Positions 8,205 through 17,714 of a stretch of DNA of 64,000 bases are shown here, one piece after another. Position numbers and translations under genes: made by a program. The stretch lies in assembly GCF_002929805.1 (NCBI RefSeq), contig NZ_PJJM01000103.1:1-64000 (forward strand), given 5' to 3'. The notes under the pieces are model-generated. The model saw nothing but the letters and a program-made list of their open reading frames with translations. It ran no database searches and was not told the DNA's origin. The stretch's first letter is position 1. Each line of letters starts with the position of its first letter. Source of the DNA: Cryobacterium sp. Y50 (GTDB lineage: Bacteria; Actinomycetota; Actinomycetes; Actinomycetales; Microbacteriaceae).

Positions 8205-10220
8205 TCAGGCGTTGACCGGGATAGCTTCCGAGACTGCGGGCTTGCGTACCGCGTAGCGCTTGAGCCCGACCACGGCGAACGCTGATACAACAGTACCGAT
8301 CGCAATGGCGAGTACGAACAGCAAGAAGTTGTCGATGGCAAAGAACACGAACATTCCTCCGTGTGGCGCCTTGCTCGTGATGTTCCAGGCCATGGACAGG
8401 CCACCGGTGACCGCGGCGCCGAGCATGGCGGCCGGAATAACCCGGAACACGTCAGCGGCGGCGAACGGAATGGCGCCTTCGGAGATGAACGAGGCACCGA
8501 GCAGCCAGGCAGCCTTGCCGTTCTCGCGCTCAGACAAGCTGAACAGTTTCTTGTCGATCGAGGTGGCTAAGGCCATTGCGAGCGGCGGAACCATGCCAGC
8601 GGCCATGACAGCGGCCATGATCTGCCACGGCGCCTGGTTGGCGAGGCTTGCCGCACCGAGGCCGGCGACGGCGAAGGCGTAGGCGACCTTGTTGACCGGT
8701 CCGCCGAGGTCGAAGGCCATCATGAGGCCCAGGATGACACCGAGAATCACAGCGGATGCCCCGGTCATGCCGTTCAGCCAGTCGCCCAACCCCACGGTCA
8801 GCAGCGCAATCGGCCCGCCGAGAATGACGAACATCAAACCGGAGGCGACGATCGACGCGATCAGCGGAATGATCACGACGGGCATCAGGCTGCGCAGCCA
8901 GCGCGGAACGTTCAGCTTGGCGAAGCTCGCGGCCACGACACCGGCGAGCAGACCGCCGACGATACCGCCGAGGAAGCCAGCACCCATGAATCCGGCGACG
9001 GCACCCGCGACGAAGCCTGGTGCGATACCGGGTCGGTCAGCGATCGCGAAGGCGATGTATCCGGCCAGCGCGGGAACCAGGAACCCCATCGACAGGGCGC
9101 CGATCTTGAAGAAGACCGCGCCGAGGTAGATGAGCATTCCGCCGTCTGGCAGGTTGAACAGGCTGTTGTTGAGCACGACGTCATCGGCGACTTCGGTGAT
9201 CTCGTAGCCGCCGAGCAGAAAGCCGAGGGCGATGAGCAGGCCTCCGCCAGCGACGAAGGGAATCATGTAGCTGACACCGGTGAGCAGCGCGCGCTTGAGC
9301 TTCTGGCCCAGGTGCTCGCTCCTTTCCTCGGAGGCGCCGCCGAGGTCGACGGTGCCGCTGACGCGACGTGCATTCGGGTTGAGTGCGGCTGCGAGGGCTT
9401 CCTCGATCAGTCGGCCGGGTTCGTCGATGCCGCGCTTGACCGGGGCGTTGATGACGGGCTTGCCGGCGAAGCGTTCGCGGCCGCGAACGTCGACGTCGAC
9501 AGCGAAGATTACGGCGTCGGCGGCAGCGATGACCGCCGGGTCGAGCGGGGTGACGCCAGCCGAACCCTGGGTTTCTACCTGCAGGTCAACGCCGACGGCC
9601 TTGGCAGCGGCCACGAGTGAGTCGGCGGTCATATAGGTGTGCGCGATGCCGGTCGGGCAGGCGGTGACGGCGACGAGGCGCTTCACGCCGATCTGAGCCG
9701 GACCGGTGCCGGCGTTTGAGTTCTCAGCGGCACTGGCAGTATGTGCGCCAGCGCCAGCGGCAACCGGAACCGGGGCGACGACATTGCCCACGAGTTCGAC
9801 GATCTGCTGCGCGGTCGACGCGTCCCGCAGGGCGGTGGTGAAGTCCTTCTTCATGAGCGACCGGGCGAGCTTGGCCAAAATCTTCAGGTGTTCCTGGTCG
9901 GCACCCTCCGGGGCTGCGATGAGAAAGACCAGGTCGGCGGGGCCGTCTTTCGACCCGAAATCGACCGGGGTCGACAGGCGTGCCAGCGCGAGGGTGGGCT
10001 CCAGCACGGCCGAGGAACGGCAATGCGGAATGGCGAGGCCGCCCGGAATGCCGGTGGCGGTTTTCGCTTCGCGAGCGAGGGCATCCGCGTACAGCGCCTC
10101 GATCTCGGTGGCGCGACCTGACTCGACGACGAGCTCGGCCAGGCGCCGAATGACGTCCTTCGGCTCGCTGCCGAGATGGGTGTCCAGAGCAACGAGCTCC
10201 GGGGTAATCAGTGCACTCAC
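8205..10220 (-). CDS. fruA: Fructose PTS transporter EIIABC
   Basis: 671 residues combining three PTS units. The EIIA domain comes first (phospho-His66 in GGLAIPHCRS), then an Ala-rich linker, the EIIB domain (active Cys188 in AVTACPTGIAHTYM) and a membrane EIIC domain from about residue 310 to the end, starting LLTGVSYMIPFVAGG. It imports fructose and releases fructose-1-phosphate into the cytosol, the substrate of the adjacent kinase. Its start overlaps the stop of fruK by 4 bp (ATGA), so it is translationally coupled. The EIIA-EIIB-EIIC order is the usual one for FruA of this class. Confidence 0.95.
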   Translation of the reverse strand: MSALITPELVALDTHLGSEPKDVIRRLAELVVESGRATEIEALYADALAREAKTATGIPGGLAIPHCRSSAVLEPTLALARLSTPVDFGSKDGPADLVFLIAAPEGADQEHLKILAKLARSLMKKDFTTALRDASTAQQIVELVGNVVAPVPVAAGAGAHTASAAENSNAGTGPAQIGVKRLVAVTACPTGIAHTYMTADSLVAAAKAVGVDLQVETQGSAGVTPLDPAVIAAADAVIFAVDVDVRGRERFAGKPVINAPVKRGIDEPGRLIEEALAAALNPNARRVSGTVDLGGASEERSEHLGQKLKRALLTGVSYMIPFVAGGGLLIALGFLLGGYEITEVADDVVLNNSLFNLPDGGMLIYLGAVFFKIGALSMGFLVPALAGYIAFAIADRPGIAPGFVAGAVAGFMGAGFLGGIVGGLLAGVVAASFAKLNVPRWLRSLMPVVIIPLIASIVASGLMFVILGGPIALLTVGLGDWLNGMTGASAVILGVILGLMMAFDLGGPVNKVAYAFAVAGLGAASLANQAPWQIMAAVMAAGMVPPLAMALATSIDKKLFSLSERENGKAAWLLGASFISEGAIPFAAADVFRVIPAAMLGAAVTGGLSMAWNITSKAPHGGMFVFFAIDNFLLFVLAIAIGTVVSAFAVVGLKRYAVRKPAVSEAIPVNA

Positions 10221-11218
10221 TGGTCATCCTCCTTTGGATGTGTGGCCAGGACCGGCCGGGGGACCGATTCTGGGGCAAGGTCCGTCACTGTGACGGCGCT
10301 GGGGTTGGTTTGGTGCAGGGCGGGAACAGTAGAACCGGGTAGGGAGGCCGCAGCGGCGCCGTGGGCGGCGGCCTGGCGCAGGCGGTCGGGGGCGCTCGCG
10401 CCGAGGTTGCTTTGCAGCAGGTAGCCGGCTAGGGCCGAGTCGCCGGCACCGACGGTGCTCACGGCGATCATCGGCGGCGTGGTCGCGAGCCAACTGCCCT
10501 CGGCGGTGACGAGCACGGCGCCCTTTGCTCCGAGCGTGGCCAGCACGGCACCGACGCCGCCGGCGATGAGCACGCGGGCCGCATCGACAACAAGCGCGGG
10601 GTTCGCCTCGAGCGTGTCGCCGTCGCACAGACCGCTCAGTTCCGCGAGTTCCTCACCGTTGGGTTTGAGCAGATCGGGGTGTGCCAGGGCCGCTTTCACC
10701 AGTGGGCCGCCCGACGAATCTACGGCCACTTTTGGTGCCGCCGAGCCGAGCCGTTCGCGTAGTTCGCGGATGATACGGGCGTAGAAATCGTCGGGAACGC
10801 CGGGTGGCACCGACCCGGCCAGCACGAGCCAGCTGGCGCCGACCGACTGCTCGAGCACTAGGTCTATGAGGGCGTTCTGCTGGTCCGAGCTCAGCTCCGG
10901 TCCGGGCTCGTTGAGCTTGGTGGTCGTGCCATCGGGTTCGGTGATCGCGATGTTGCTGCGGAGCAGTTTGCCGATTGGCAGGCCGAGGTGTGGAATGCCG
11001 TGGCTGGTGAGGGCGAGCAGCACCGGGTCGTCCGCGTCGCCGGGAAGGATGGCCAGGCTGCTGATGCCGCTCGCTTCGAGGGCACGGCAAATGTTGACGC
11101 CCTTGCCGCCGGGTTCGCCGTGGGCAGCGACGGCGCGTTGCACCTCGCCGCGGGCGAGCGGGCCGGACAGCTCGATGGTGCGGTCGAGGCTTGGGTTCGG
11201 GGTCAGGGTGACAATCAT
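10217..11218 (-). CDS. fruK: 1-phosphofructokinase
   Basis: 333-residue PfkB-family sugar kinase. The N-terminus MIVTLTPNPSLDRTIEL and the GEPGGKGVNICRAL substrate loop are characteristic of 1-phosphofructokinases, and the C-terminal STVGAGDSALAGYL carries the anion hole and catalytic Asp. It phosphorylates fructose-1-phosphate to fructose-1,6-bisphosphate. It lies between fruR and fruA with ATGA overlaps on both sides, so the three genes form a tightly coupled operon. Confidence 0.94.
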   Translation of the reverse strand: MIVTLTPNPSLDRTIELSGPLARGEVQRAVAAHGEPGGKGVNICRALEASGISSLAILPGDADDPVLLALTSHGIPHLGLPIGKLLRSNIAITEPDGTTTKLNEPGPELSSDQQNALIDLVLEQSVGASWLVLAGSVPPGVPDDFYARIIRELRERLGSAAPKVAVDSSGGPLVKAALAHPDLLKPNGEELAELSGLCDGDTLEANPALVVDAARVLIAGGVGAVLATLGAKGAVLVTAEGSWLATTPPMIAVSTVGAGDSALAGYLLQSNLGASAPDRLRQAAAHGAAAASLPGSTVPALHQTNPSAVTVTDLAPESVPRPVLATHPKEDDQ

Positions 11219-12003
11219 GCGATCACGACGTCGACGTCGGCTGCGGCCAGGGCTGCGGCAAGATCGGCGGATGGCGCGGCATCCGTTATCAGGGTGTCGA
11301 TTGATGCGAGGGCGGCGAAGGAGACGAGCGTCTCCTGGCCGAGCTTGCTGGAATCGGCGAGAACGACGACGCGCCGGGCCGTGCGGACGATCGCGGATTT
11401 GACGGCGGCTTCGACCGAGTCGGGGGTACTGAGGCCAAAGGTCGCGCTGATGCCGTTGGTGCCGATGAAGGCGATGTCGGGGCGCAGCGCGGCGAGCTGG
11501 GCGACGGTGCCAGCGCCGACGATCGCGCTGGTCAGCCCGCGCACCCGACCGCCGAGAATGTGCAGGTTGATGGCGTCGTTGCGGGAGAGCTTGGCGGCGA
11601 TCGGAACGGCGTTGGTGATCACTAGCAGCTGGTCGCCGGAGACTGCGGGCGCCCAGCCGGCGAGGCGCTCGGCGAGGCGCTCGGTGGTGCTGCCGGCATC
11701 GAGCACGATCGAGCCGGTTCGACTCACCGGAATCATGCGCATGGCCGCATCGACAATGCGGGACTTCTCGTCGAGGCGCTGGGTCTGACGCTCGTCGAGG
11801 CTCGGCTCCGACAGGCTCAGGCGATCTATGCCGACGGCGCCGCCGTGCACTCGGCGCAACTGGCGAGCGGCCTCGAGGGTGTCGAGGTCACGGCGCACGG
11901 TTTCGGCCGTGATGGTGAAACGCGCGGCGAGGTCGGTCACGGTGACTCGCCCCTCGGTTGCCACGAGTGCGGCGATTAAGAGTTGACGTTCTTCGGCGAA
12001 CAC
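11215..12003 (-). CDS. fruR: DeoR-family regulator of the fructose operon
   Basis: 262-residue DeoR-type repressor. An N-terminal winged helix (VTDLAARFTITAETVRRDL, about residues 20-40) and the RVHGGA segment are followed by the sugar-phosphate-binding domain, with GSTTERLA and ADSSKLG segments. It probably represses its own operon and is released by fructose-1-phosphate, as known for FruR relatives. GTG 12003 is chosen because GGAGG lies six bases upstream; the longer form starting at 12054 reads a Cys-rich, unlikely leader. It is first in the operon and overlaps fruK by 4 bp. Confidence 0.9.
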   Translation of the reverse strand: MFAEERQLLIAALVATEGRVTVTDLAARFTITAETVRRDLDTLEAARQLRRVHGGAVGIDRLSLSEPSLDERQTQRLDEKSRIVDAAMRMIPVSRTGSIVLDAGSTTERLAERLAGWAPAVSGDQLLVITNAVPIAAKLSRNDAINLHILGGRVRGLTSAIVGAGTVAQLAALRPDIAFIGTNGISATFGLSTPDSVEAAVKSAIVRTARRVVVLADSSKLGQETLVSFAALASIDTLITDAAPSADLAAALAAADVDVVIA

Positions 12004-12056
12004 GAATTGCCTCCTCGACGATGAGTGACACGGGCCACAAGAAGTTGTTTTCATTG

Positions 12057-12104
12057 ACTTTAGCTGTGTTTATTTTTGTTTGTCAAGAAAAAACAAGATA
12101 AACA
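12057..12104 (-). promoter_or_regulatory. Promoter and likely FruR operator of the fru operon
   Basis: An AT-rich island in GC-rich DNA. On the minus strand there is a consensus -35 TTGACA (12086-12081) and, 18 bp later, TAAAGT (12062-12057). Spanning the -35 is an inverted repeat, TGTTTAT (12067-12073) and ATAAACA (12098-12104), well placed for repressor binding. The intergenic region is shared with divergent sbcD. Confidence 0.65.
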
Positions 12105-12178
12105 AAGAAATTGTCTGGATCGGGTTTAACGGTTGCTGTCGGTTAGTCCTGTCGGTGGCCGGCGGTAGCGTGAATGGT

Positions 12179-13345
12179 ATGAAGATTTTGCACACCTCGG
12201 ACTGGCACATCGGGCGCACCTTCCACACCCATTCGACCCTCGAACACCTGGCGGTCGTGTTCGACGCCCTCGTTGCGGTGGTGGGCGAGCGAGGCGTCGA
12301 CGTGGTCGCCGTGGCGGGTGACGTGTTTGATTCCGCCATGCCCTCGAAAGAGAGCTACGCGCTGCTGACTCGTGTCTTGCGGCGTCTGAAAGAGGCCGGG
12401 GCATCCGTTGTGATGACCAGCGGAAACCACGATTCGGCCACCCGGCTGGGCTTTCAGGCCGAGTGGGCGGCGCTGGCCGGCATCCACGTGGTGACCCGTC
12501 CGGAGCAATACCTCGAGCCGATCACCATCAGTGATGAGCACGGACCGGTGCACTTCTATGGCATTCCCTTTCTCGAGCCCGTACTCATTCGACATCTGCA
12601 TCCCGCTGAGCTGCTGAAGACGCATGAGCAGGTGCTCCGGTTCGTCATGACCCAGATTCGGACCGACATGGGCGTGCGCGGCGGGCGCAGCGTCGTGCTG
12701 TCGCACTGCTTCGCCGCCGGCGTCGCCCCGGCTACCGCGGCGAGTGATGTGGAGCGCGACATCACGGCCGGCGGACTCGACGTCGTCCCGCTGAGCGTCT
12801 TCGATAGTTGTGACTACGTAGCGCTAGGGCACATCCACGGCCGGGCCACCCTCACCGACCGCGTGCGTTATTCCGGGGCGCCGCTGCACTATTCCTTCTC
12901 CGAGGTGAGTAAACCGCGGGGAGCCTGGCTGGTCGAACTCGATGCCTCCGGCCTCGGCGCGGTCGATTGGGCCGACCTGCCGGTGCCGCGGCGGTTGGCA
13001 GTGCTCACCGGCGAGCTCGCCGATCTGCTCGAAAACTCTAGCTACGCCGACAACGAGAGCGACTGGGTGAAGGCCATCCTCACCGATCAGGTGCGCCCGC
13101 TCGATGCTATGCGTGCGCTGCAAGCTCGGTTTGCGCACGCGGTGGCGCTCGAGCATCGCCCGGCGATTCGGGTCGACCCCGGCGATAACAGCTACGCCGA
13201 GCGCATTCGTGCGGCGACGAGTGACCCCGAGATCGTGGCCGGCTTCCTCTCCTTCGTGCGCAACGGCGTCGGACCGACCGAATTTGAGAGTGCGCTTGTA
13301 GCCGAACTGCTCACCGAGCAGTCCACCCGGGCGGTGAACTCGTGA
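12179..13345 (+). CDS. sbcD: Exonuclease subunit SbcD (Mre11-like)
   Basis: 388-residue metallophosphoesterase subunit of the SbcCD nuclease, which opens hairpins and cleaves DNA ends blocked by protein. Metal ligands appear in order: TSDWHIGR (Asp8, His10), VAGDVFD, TSGNHD, LSHCF and ALGHIHGR. ATG 12179 begins directly with the conserved MKILHTSDWH; a GTG nine bases upstream is possible. It is divergent from fruR and overlaps sbcC by 4 bp, so both subunits are made from one message. Confidence 0.93.
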   Translation: MKILHTSDWHIGRTFHTHSTLEHLAVVFDALVAVVGERGVDVVAVAGDVFDSAMPSKESYALLTRVLRRLKEAGASVVMTSGNHDSATRLGFQAEWAALAGIHVVTRPEQYLEPITISDEHGPVHFYGIPFLEPVLIRHLHPAELLKTHEQVLRFVMTQIRTDMGVRGGRSVVLSHCFAAGVAPATAASDVERDITAGGLDVVPLSVFDSCDYVALGHIHGRATLTDRVRYSGAPLHYSFSEVSKPRGAWLVELDASGLGAVDWADLPVPRRLAVLTGELADLLENSSYADNESDWVKAILTDQVRPLDAMRALQARFAHAVALEHRPAIRVDPGDNSYAERIRAATSDPEIVAGFLSFVRNGVGPTEFESALVAELLTEQSTRAVNS

Positions 13346-16300
13346 AGATACTGCGGTTGCGGCTCGCCGGGTTCGGCCCCTATAAAGACGAACAACTCGT
13401 GGACTTCGAGCGCTTCGACAATGACGGAATCTTTCTGATCTCCGGCAAGACCGGGGCTGGCAAGTCGAGCATTCTCGACGCCATTTGTTTCGCCCTTTAC
13501 AACCAGGTGCCGCGTTTCGATGGCAGCGAGCTGAAGCTGCGCAGCGACCACTGCGTGGCCGGCGACCCGACGTTTGTCGAACTCGACTTCAGCGTCAACC
13601 AGTCCCGGTATCGGCTGCGCCGCAGCCCGGCGTACGAACGACCCAAGAAGAACCAAACCGGGGTCACCATGGCCGCGGCGACCGCCGTGCTGCAGGTTCT
13701 GGACGACGCCGACGGTTCCGATGAAGGCGGCTGGCGCGGCATCGCGGCCAAGCCCGGTGCCGTCGGTCACGAACTCGATGCCATTCTGCCGCTCAAGGTC
13801 GACCAGTTTCTGCAGGTGATCCTGCTCGCGCAGAATCGATTCCAACGATTCCTGCTCGCCAAGACCGAGGAGCGCCGCGCTGTTCTGCGCACCCTGTTCA
13901 ACACCGGCCGCTTCGAACAGCTGGAAGCCGCGCTGATTCTGCGCCGTAAGGGATTGGACGAGCAACTGGCGACGAGCCAGCGCGACCTCGAGCAAAACCA
14001 GACCGTTGCCGCGCAGCTGCTTCGCCACGACGGGCCGCTCGCCGCACCGACCGCGGGGTGGTTTGCCGCTGCCCAGCACGATCTCGCCGGGCAACTCGAT
14101 GCTGCGACCGTTGAGCAAGCTCGTACCATCGTCGAATTGGCCACCGCGACCGACCAGCACCAGTCCCTGCTGCAGACCGAGCAGCGTCAGCTTCGTCGAT
14201 CCGCTGCCGCTAGTGACCTGGCTGTGCTCGACTCCCGGCAGGACGACATCGTTCGGGAGCGAGCCGATCTGCAGAACGCCGCGCGCGCTGCCAGAGTCTG
14301 GCCGCAGGTTCGGGCGCGCCACGAGGCAGCCAGCGCACTGGCGGCGGCCGAGAGCGCACTGGCTGCAGCACAGGCGCAGCGCGAGGGCGATCGCCCGGCT
14401 GAGACGTCAGGTGCTGCTGGTGCTGCCGGTCGTTCGCGAACGTGTGCGGCATCCGTGGAAACGCTCGGGCAGCTTCAGCCAATCATTGACGGGCTGCTCG
14501 GTCGCCTCGGTGCGCTCGAAGACGCCCTCGCCGATGAGGTCGCCCTCCCTGAGCTCGACAACGAGATCGCCGAGCTGCTGATCGAACAGCTGGAAGGCAC
14601 TCGCGCTCTCGACGTTGCCCGCGCCGAGGTCGATGCTTTGCCCGAACAAATCGAGGCGATCACCGCTGAGTACTCCGCGGCACAGCTCGCGGCTGCTCGT
14701 CAGCCCGACGCGACGATCGCCCTCTACCGTGCCGCCCTTACCCTGGCGGCCGCGCAGACCGTCACGCGGCTCGGTAGCGTCCTGCTCACCGCACAGCAGG
14801 CCGAGTTGACCGCGAGCGGCGACAACGCCGACGCGGCCGCGCACTACGAGAGCGTGCTCGCCCGTCGCTTTTCAGGATTCGCCGCCGAGCTCGCCACCCG
14901 GCTGATCACCGGGGACGCCTGCGCGGTGTGCGGGTCAACAGCACACCCTCAGCCAGCCCTCGGTCACGATGAGCCGGTCACCACTCACGATCTGAACGTC
15001 GCGCGCAGCATGGTCACCGACCGGCAGGGTCAGCTCGTCGTGGCCCAGAACACAGTGCAATCGGTCGATCTCCGCCTGGCTGAAGCCCGCGCCCTCACCA
15101 GGGGGCGCGGCGCGGCCACGATCACGGCCGAGCACGACGCAGCAACCGAAGCGCACCGGCTGGCCGATCGAGCCACTTCGACCCTGCCCGATTTGCAAGC
15201 CCGGCTCGCTCGGATGCAGTCCACGATGACCCAGGCGACCGCCAGCGTTGAGGAACTGTGCGGCCAACGCGATCAGGCCAGCACGGCACATGCCGCTCGG
15301 GTCAGCCAGCGGGAGGCCATCTTCGGCCGGATCGCCGCGCAACGCGGCGAGTTCGACAGCGTACGCGGCCAGGCCACTCACCTGCACAACGCGCTAACCC
15401 AGGCGCGCACGCTCGCCACTGCGCTGAGCCTGGTCGACGAGTGCGGCGCAGCCGAAGACGCCGCGCACTGCCGCCTGCGCGCGCAGCTGGCCGAGGAAGC
15501 CTTTACCGATGAGACTGCGGTGCTCGCCGCGCGACTCGACCAGCCCGAGATTGAACGACTCTCGAAAGCGCTGCGCGTGCACGACGACTCCCTGGCGGCA
15601 GCCCGCGCGACCCTCACCCAGCCCGACCTCGCGGATCTACCCACCGAGCCCGTCGACGTCGCACCAGCCGCAGCCGCAGCTGCCGCCGCGAGCACGGCAC
15701 GCGATACCGCATTGACAGTGCAAAGCTCCTTGGTCGACCGCACCGCGACCCTCTCCGTGATTGTCGGCCGGGTTGGCGCGCTGTTCGCGGCATCCGCTCA
15801 GATGCACGAGATGCAGCAGCAGGTGCGTCAGCTGGCCGACGTCGTACACGGCGACGAACCCAACACCAAACGCATGCGACTGGAAAATTACGTACTGGCC
15901 GCACAGCTTGAGGAGATCGTGGCGGCTGCCAACATTCGGCTGCGCACCATGACGAGCGGCCGCTACACCCTCGAACACGATGACTCCCTGGCTTTCGGCG
16001 GGGCACGGTCGGGGCTGGGGCTCGCCATTCGCGACGAATACACCGGTCGGGCCCGTCCAACGCACTCGCTGTCGGGCGGTGAGACCTTTCTCGCCTCCCT
16101 GGCCCTCGCCCTCGGGCTCGCCGAGGTCGTCACCGGGCAGGCCGGCGGCGTCACCCTCGACACTCTCTTCGTTGATGAGGGCTTCGGCTCTCTCGACGGT
16201 GAAACCCTCGAGACGGCCATGAGTACCCTCGATTCCTTGCGTGCCGGCGGTCGCACCATTGGGCTGATCAGTCACGTCGACTCCATGAAGGAGCAAATCC

Positions 16301-16371
16301 CCGCAACTCTGCGCATCGTGGTAACCGACCGGGGGTATAGCGAGATTGAGGGCGGTGACCGCACCGAGTGA
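13342..16371 (+). CDS. sbcC: Exonuclease subunit SbcC (Rad50-like ATPase)
   Basis: 1009-residue SMC-type ATPase partner of SbcD. Walker A is GKTGAGKSS (Lys41). Long Ala/Glu/Arg-rich coiled coils flank a zinc hook, CAVCG, at about residues 527-530, where two molecules join. The C-terminal ATPase half shows the signature HSLSGGETFLASLALALGL and Walker B with LFVDEGFGSLD. The GTG start overlaps the sbcD stop. The length is typical for actinobacterial SbcC. Confidence 0.95.
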   Translation: MKILRLRLAGFGPYKDEQLVDFERFDNDGIFLISGKTGAGKSSILDAICFALYNQVPRFDGSELKLRSDHCVAGDPTFVELDFSVNQSRYRLRRSPAYERPKKNQTGVTMAAATAVLQVLDDADGSDEGGWRGIAAKPGAVGHELDAILPLKVDQFLQVILLAQNRFQRFLLAKTEERRAVLRTLFNTGRFEQLEAALILRRKGLDEQLATSQRDLEQNQTVAAQLLRHDGPLAAPTAGWFAAAQHDLAGQLDAATVEQARTIVELATATDQHQSLLQTEQRQLRRSAAASDLAVLDSRQDDIVRERADLQNAARAARVWPQVRARHEAASALAAAESALAAAQAQREGDRPAETSGAAGAAGRSRTCAASVETLGQLQPIIDGLLGRLGALEDALADEVALPELDNEIAELLIEQLEGTRALDVARAEVDALPEQIEAITAEYSAAQLAAARQPDATIALYRAALTLAAAQTVTRLGSVLLTAQQAELTASGDNADAAAHYESVLARRFSGFAAELATRLITGDACAVCGSTAHPQPALGHDEPVTTHDLNVARSMVTDRQGQLVVAQNTVQSVDLRLAEARALTRGRGAATITAEHDAATEAHRLADRATSTLPDLQARLARMQSTMTQATASVEELCGQRDQASTAHAARVSQREAIFGRIAAQRGEFDSVRGQATHLHNALTQARTLATALSLVDECGAAEDAAHCRLRAQLAEEAFTDETAVLAARLDQPEIERLSKALRVHDDSLAAARATLTQPDLADLPTEPVDVAPAAAAAAAASTARDTALTVQSSLVDRTATLSVIVGRVGALFAASAQMHEMQQQVRQLADVVHGDEPNTKRMRLENYVLAAQLEEIVAAANIRLRTMTSGRYTLEHDDSLAFGGARSGLGLAIRDEYTGRARPTHSLSGGETFLASLALALGLAEVVTGQAGGVTLDTLFVDEGFGSLDGETLETAMSTLDSLRAGGRTIGLISHVDSMKEQIPATLRIVVTDRGYSEIEGGDRTE

Positions 16372-16460
16372 CGGGTATCGCTGGGCGGGCCAATCGTTCG
16401 GGGGTGCCTGCAGGCATTGCCGATCTGGGGTGACCCTGTCACCATCGGAGCGTTGCCGCA

Positions 16461-17039
16461 ATGATGCGAGCCGCGTTAGGGAGCCCGAATGAAAAAATCC
16501 TCTATATCGACCTCGACAACACCCTCGTCAACGTGCAATCGGGAATCGACCGTTTGACCAACGCGGAATACAGCCGCTACGAAAAACGACTCGATGAGGT
16601 GCCAGGCGTTTTCGCACGAATGGAACCGATCAGCGGAGCGATCGAGGCGTTTCACACCTTGGCAAAATCGTTTGACACTTACATCTTGTCGATGGCGCCG
16701 TGGGGCAACGCGAGCGCCTGGCAACACAAATTGGAGTGGGTGCAGGAACATTTAGGAGCGGATGTGACCGGGCCGGCATACAAGCGGCTGATCCTCTCGC
16801 ACCACAAGCATTTGAATCGCGGAGACTTTCTGGTCGACGACGGTTTGGCCGCCGGCGCTAACCGATTCGAGGGGGAGCTCATCAAGTTTCTGGCACCGAA
16901 GTTTCCGGACTGGCACACCGTTACACGCTACCTGCTGGAGCGGGCCGAAAGGTCGCCACGTTCAGAGCCACGCTCCAAGCGGGAAGCCCGGTCGCTGCGC
17001 TCGAGCACTCTGCAGACCGTGGTGTCCCCGGCTCGGTGA
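16461..17039 (+). CDS. HAD-family 5'(3')-deoxyribonucleotidase-like protein
   Basis: 192 residues. The HAD nucleophile motif YIDLDNTLVN gives Asp17 and Asp19; LSMAPWGNASAW carries the motif II Ser and the family-typical loop; FLVDDG is the acidic motif IV. This set matches the NT5C group of deoxynucleotide 5'(3')-phosphatases, which dephosphorylate deoxynucleoside monophosphates; specificity here is inferred. The C-terminal 30 residues are Arg/Ser-rich and probably disordered. GGAG at 16447-16450 precedes the double ATG start with a rather long spacer. Confidence 0.75.
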   Translation: MMRAALGSPNEKILYIDLDNTLVNVQSGIDRLTNAEYSRYEKRLDEVPGVFARMEPISGAIEAFHTLAKSFDTYILSMAPWGNASAWQHKLEWVQEHLGADVTGPAYKRLILSHHKHLNRGDFLVDDGLAAGANRFEGELIKFLAPKFPDWHTVTRYLLERAERSPRSEPRSKREARSLRSSTLQTVVSPAR

Positions 17040-17267
17040 TTCTTCCGCAAGTAACAGTGAGACATTAGGAGTTTTGGTGCTTGAGCGAGTGCCCGCGTCG
17101 TTGTATGTTAACGCTGTCTGAATCGTCCGATCGCCTTACCGGCCGGACTGATCTCTTTGTGTGCGACAGGATTTCACGGTGCGAGGTGTCTGCGGTCAAC
17201 GCCTGCGTGCACCGCGACCAATCCTGATAGAACCTTGTCGGTGCGGAGTATACATCTTCTGAAAGTC

Positions 17268-17296
17268 TTGACCAGGGGTTTACCCACATGTAAATC
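17268..17296 (+). promoter_or_regulatory. Possible promoter of the toxin-antitoxin-like pair
   Basis: TTGACC (17268-17273), a 17-bp spacer and TAAATC (17291-17296) resemble a housekeeping promoter about 90 bp before the antitoxin-like gene. The rest of the 17040-17384 gap holds no ORF I trust and no clear hairpin. Confidence 0.4.
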
Positions 17297-17384
17297 TGGG
17301 GTAATCTCATTTTCCAGACGGGCAATGACCTGGCAGGGAGTTTTCCCCTCGCGAGTCAATGCCACCAGATGATTGGGTGACGAC

Positions 17385-17714
17385 ATGGTGGAACTGAAGT
17401 CGGATTTCGTTCCGGTGGGCGAAGTAAGCGCCGATGAGCGCTCCAGAATGGCCTTTGGTAAGGCCGGCGTGCACCGTGATGATCGGTACGCCGTCGCGGT
17501 CAATGCTGAGGGTGAGATTCTTCTGACGCCGCTCGTGTCGATTCCCCGCCGGGAACTTCTGGTCTGGGACGACGAGGGCATTCGTGCGGCTCTGGTGCGT
17601 GGCCTTGAGCACAGTTCCAAGGACGAAACGAGTGAGGGCGGTGACTTCACCCGGTACGCCGAGGAGGAGCACTCGCTTGAGGACGAGAACGCCTCCGCCG
17701 AGCCCCGGTCATGA
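17385..17714 (+). CDS. Antitoxin-like protein of a type II TA-like pair
   Basis: 109 residues, acidic C-terminal half. It contains a DRYAVAVNAEGEILLTPL strand-rich N-terminal segment, a RRELLVWDD motif and a C-terminal FTRYAEEE segment, the pattern I associate with antitoxins paired with small RelE/ParE-like proteins in cyanobacteria and actinobacteria. ATG 17385 is preferred (GGTGA just upstream); TTG 17373 would add four residues. Its stop overlaps the start of the next gene (ATGA), the usual order of antitoxin then toxin. Function is inferred from recall of similar proteins, not from a search. Confidence 0.65.
   Translation: MVELKSDFVPVGEVSADERSRMAFGKAGVHRDDRYAVAVNAEGEILLTPLVSIPRRELLVWDDEGIRAALVRGLEHSSKDETSEGGDFTRYAEEEHSLEDENASAEPRS

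Noticed and set aside
17065..17325. 86-codon minus-strand open frame before the TA-like pair
   Set aside because: Atypical composition, no ribosome site and overlap with the likely promoter of the pair.
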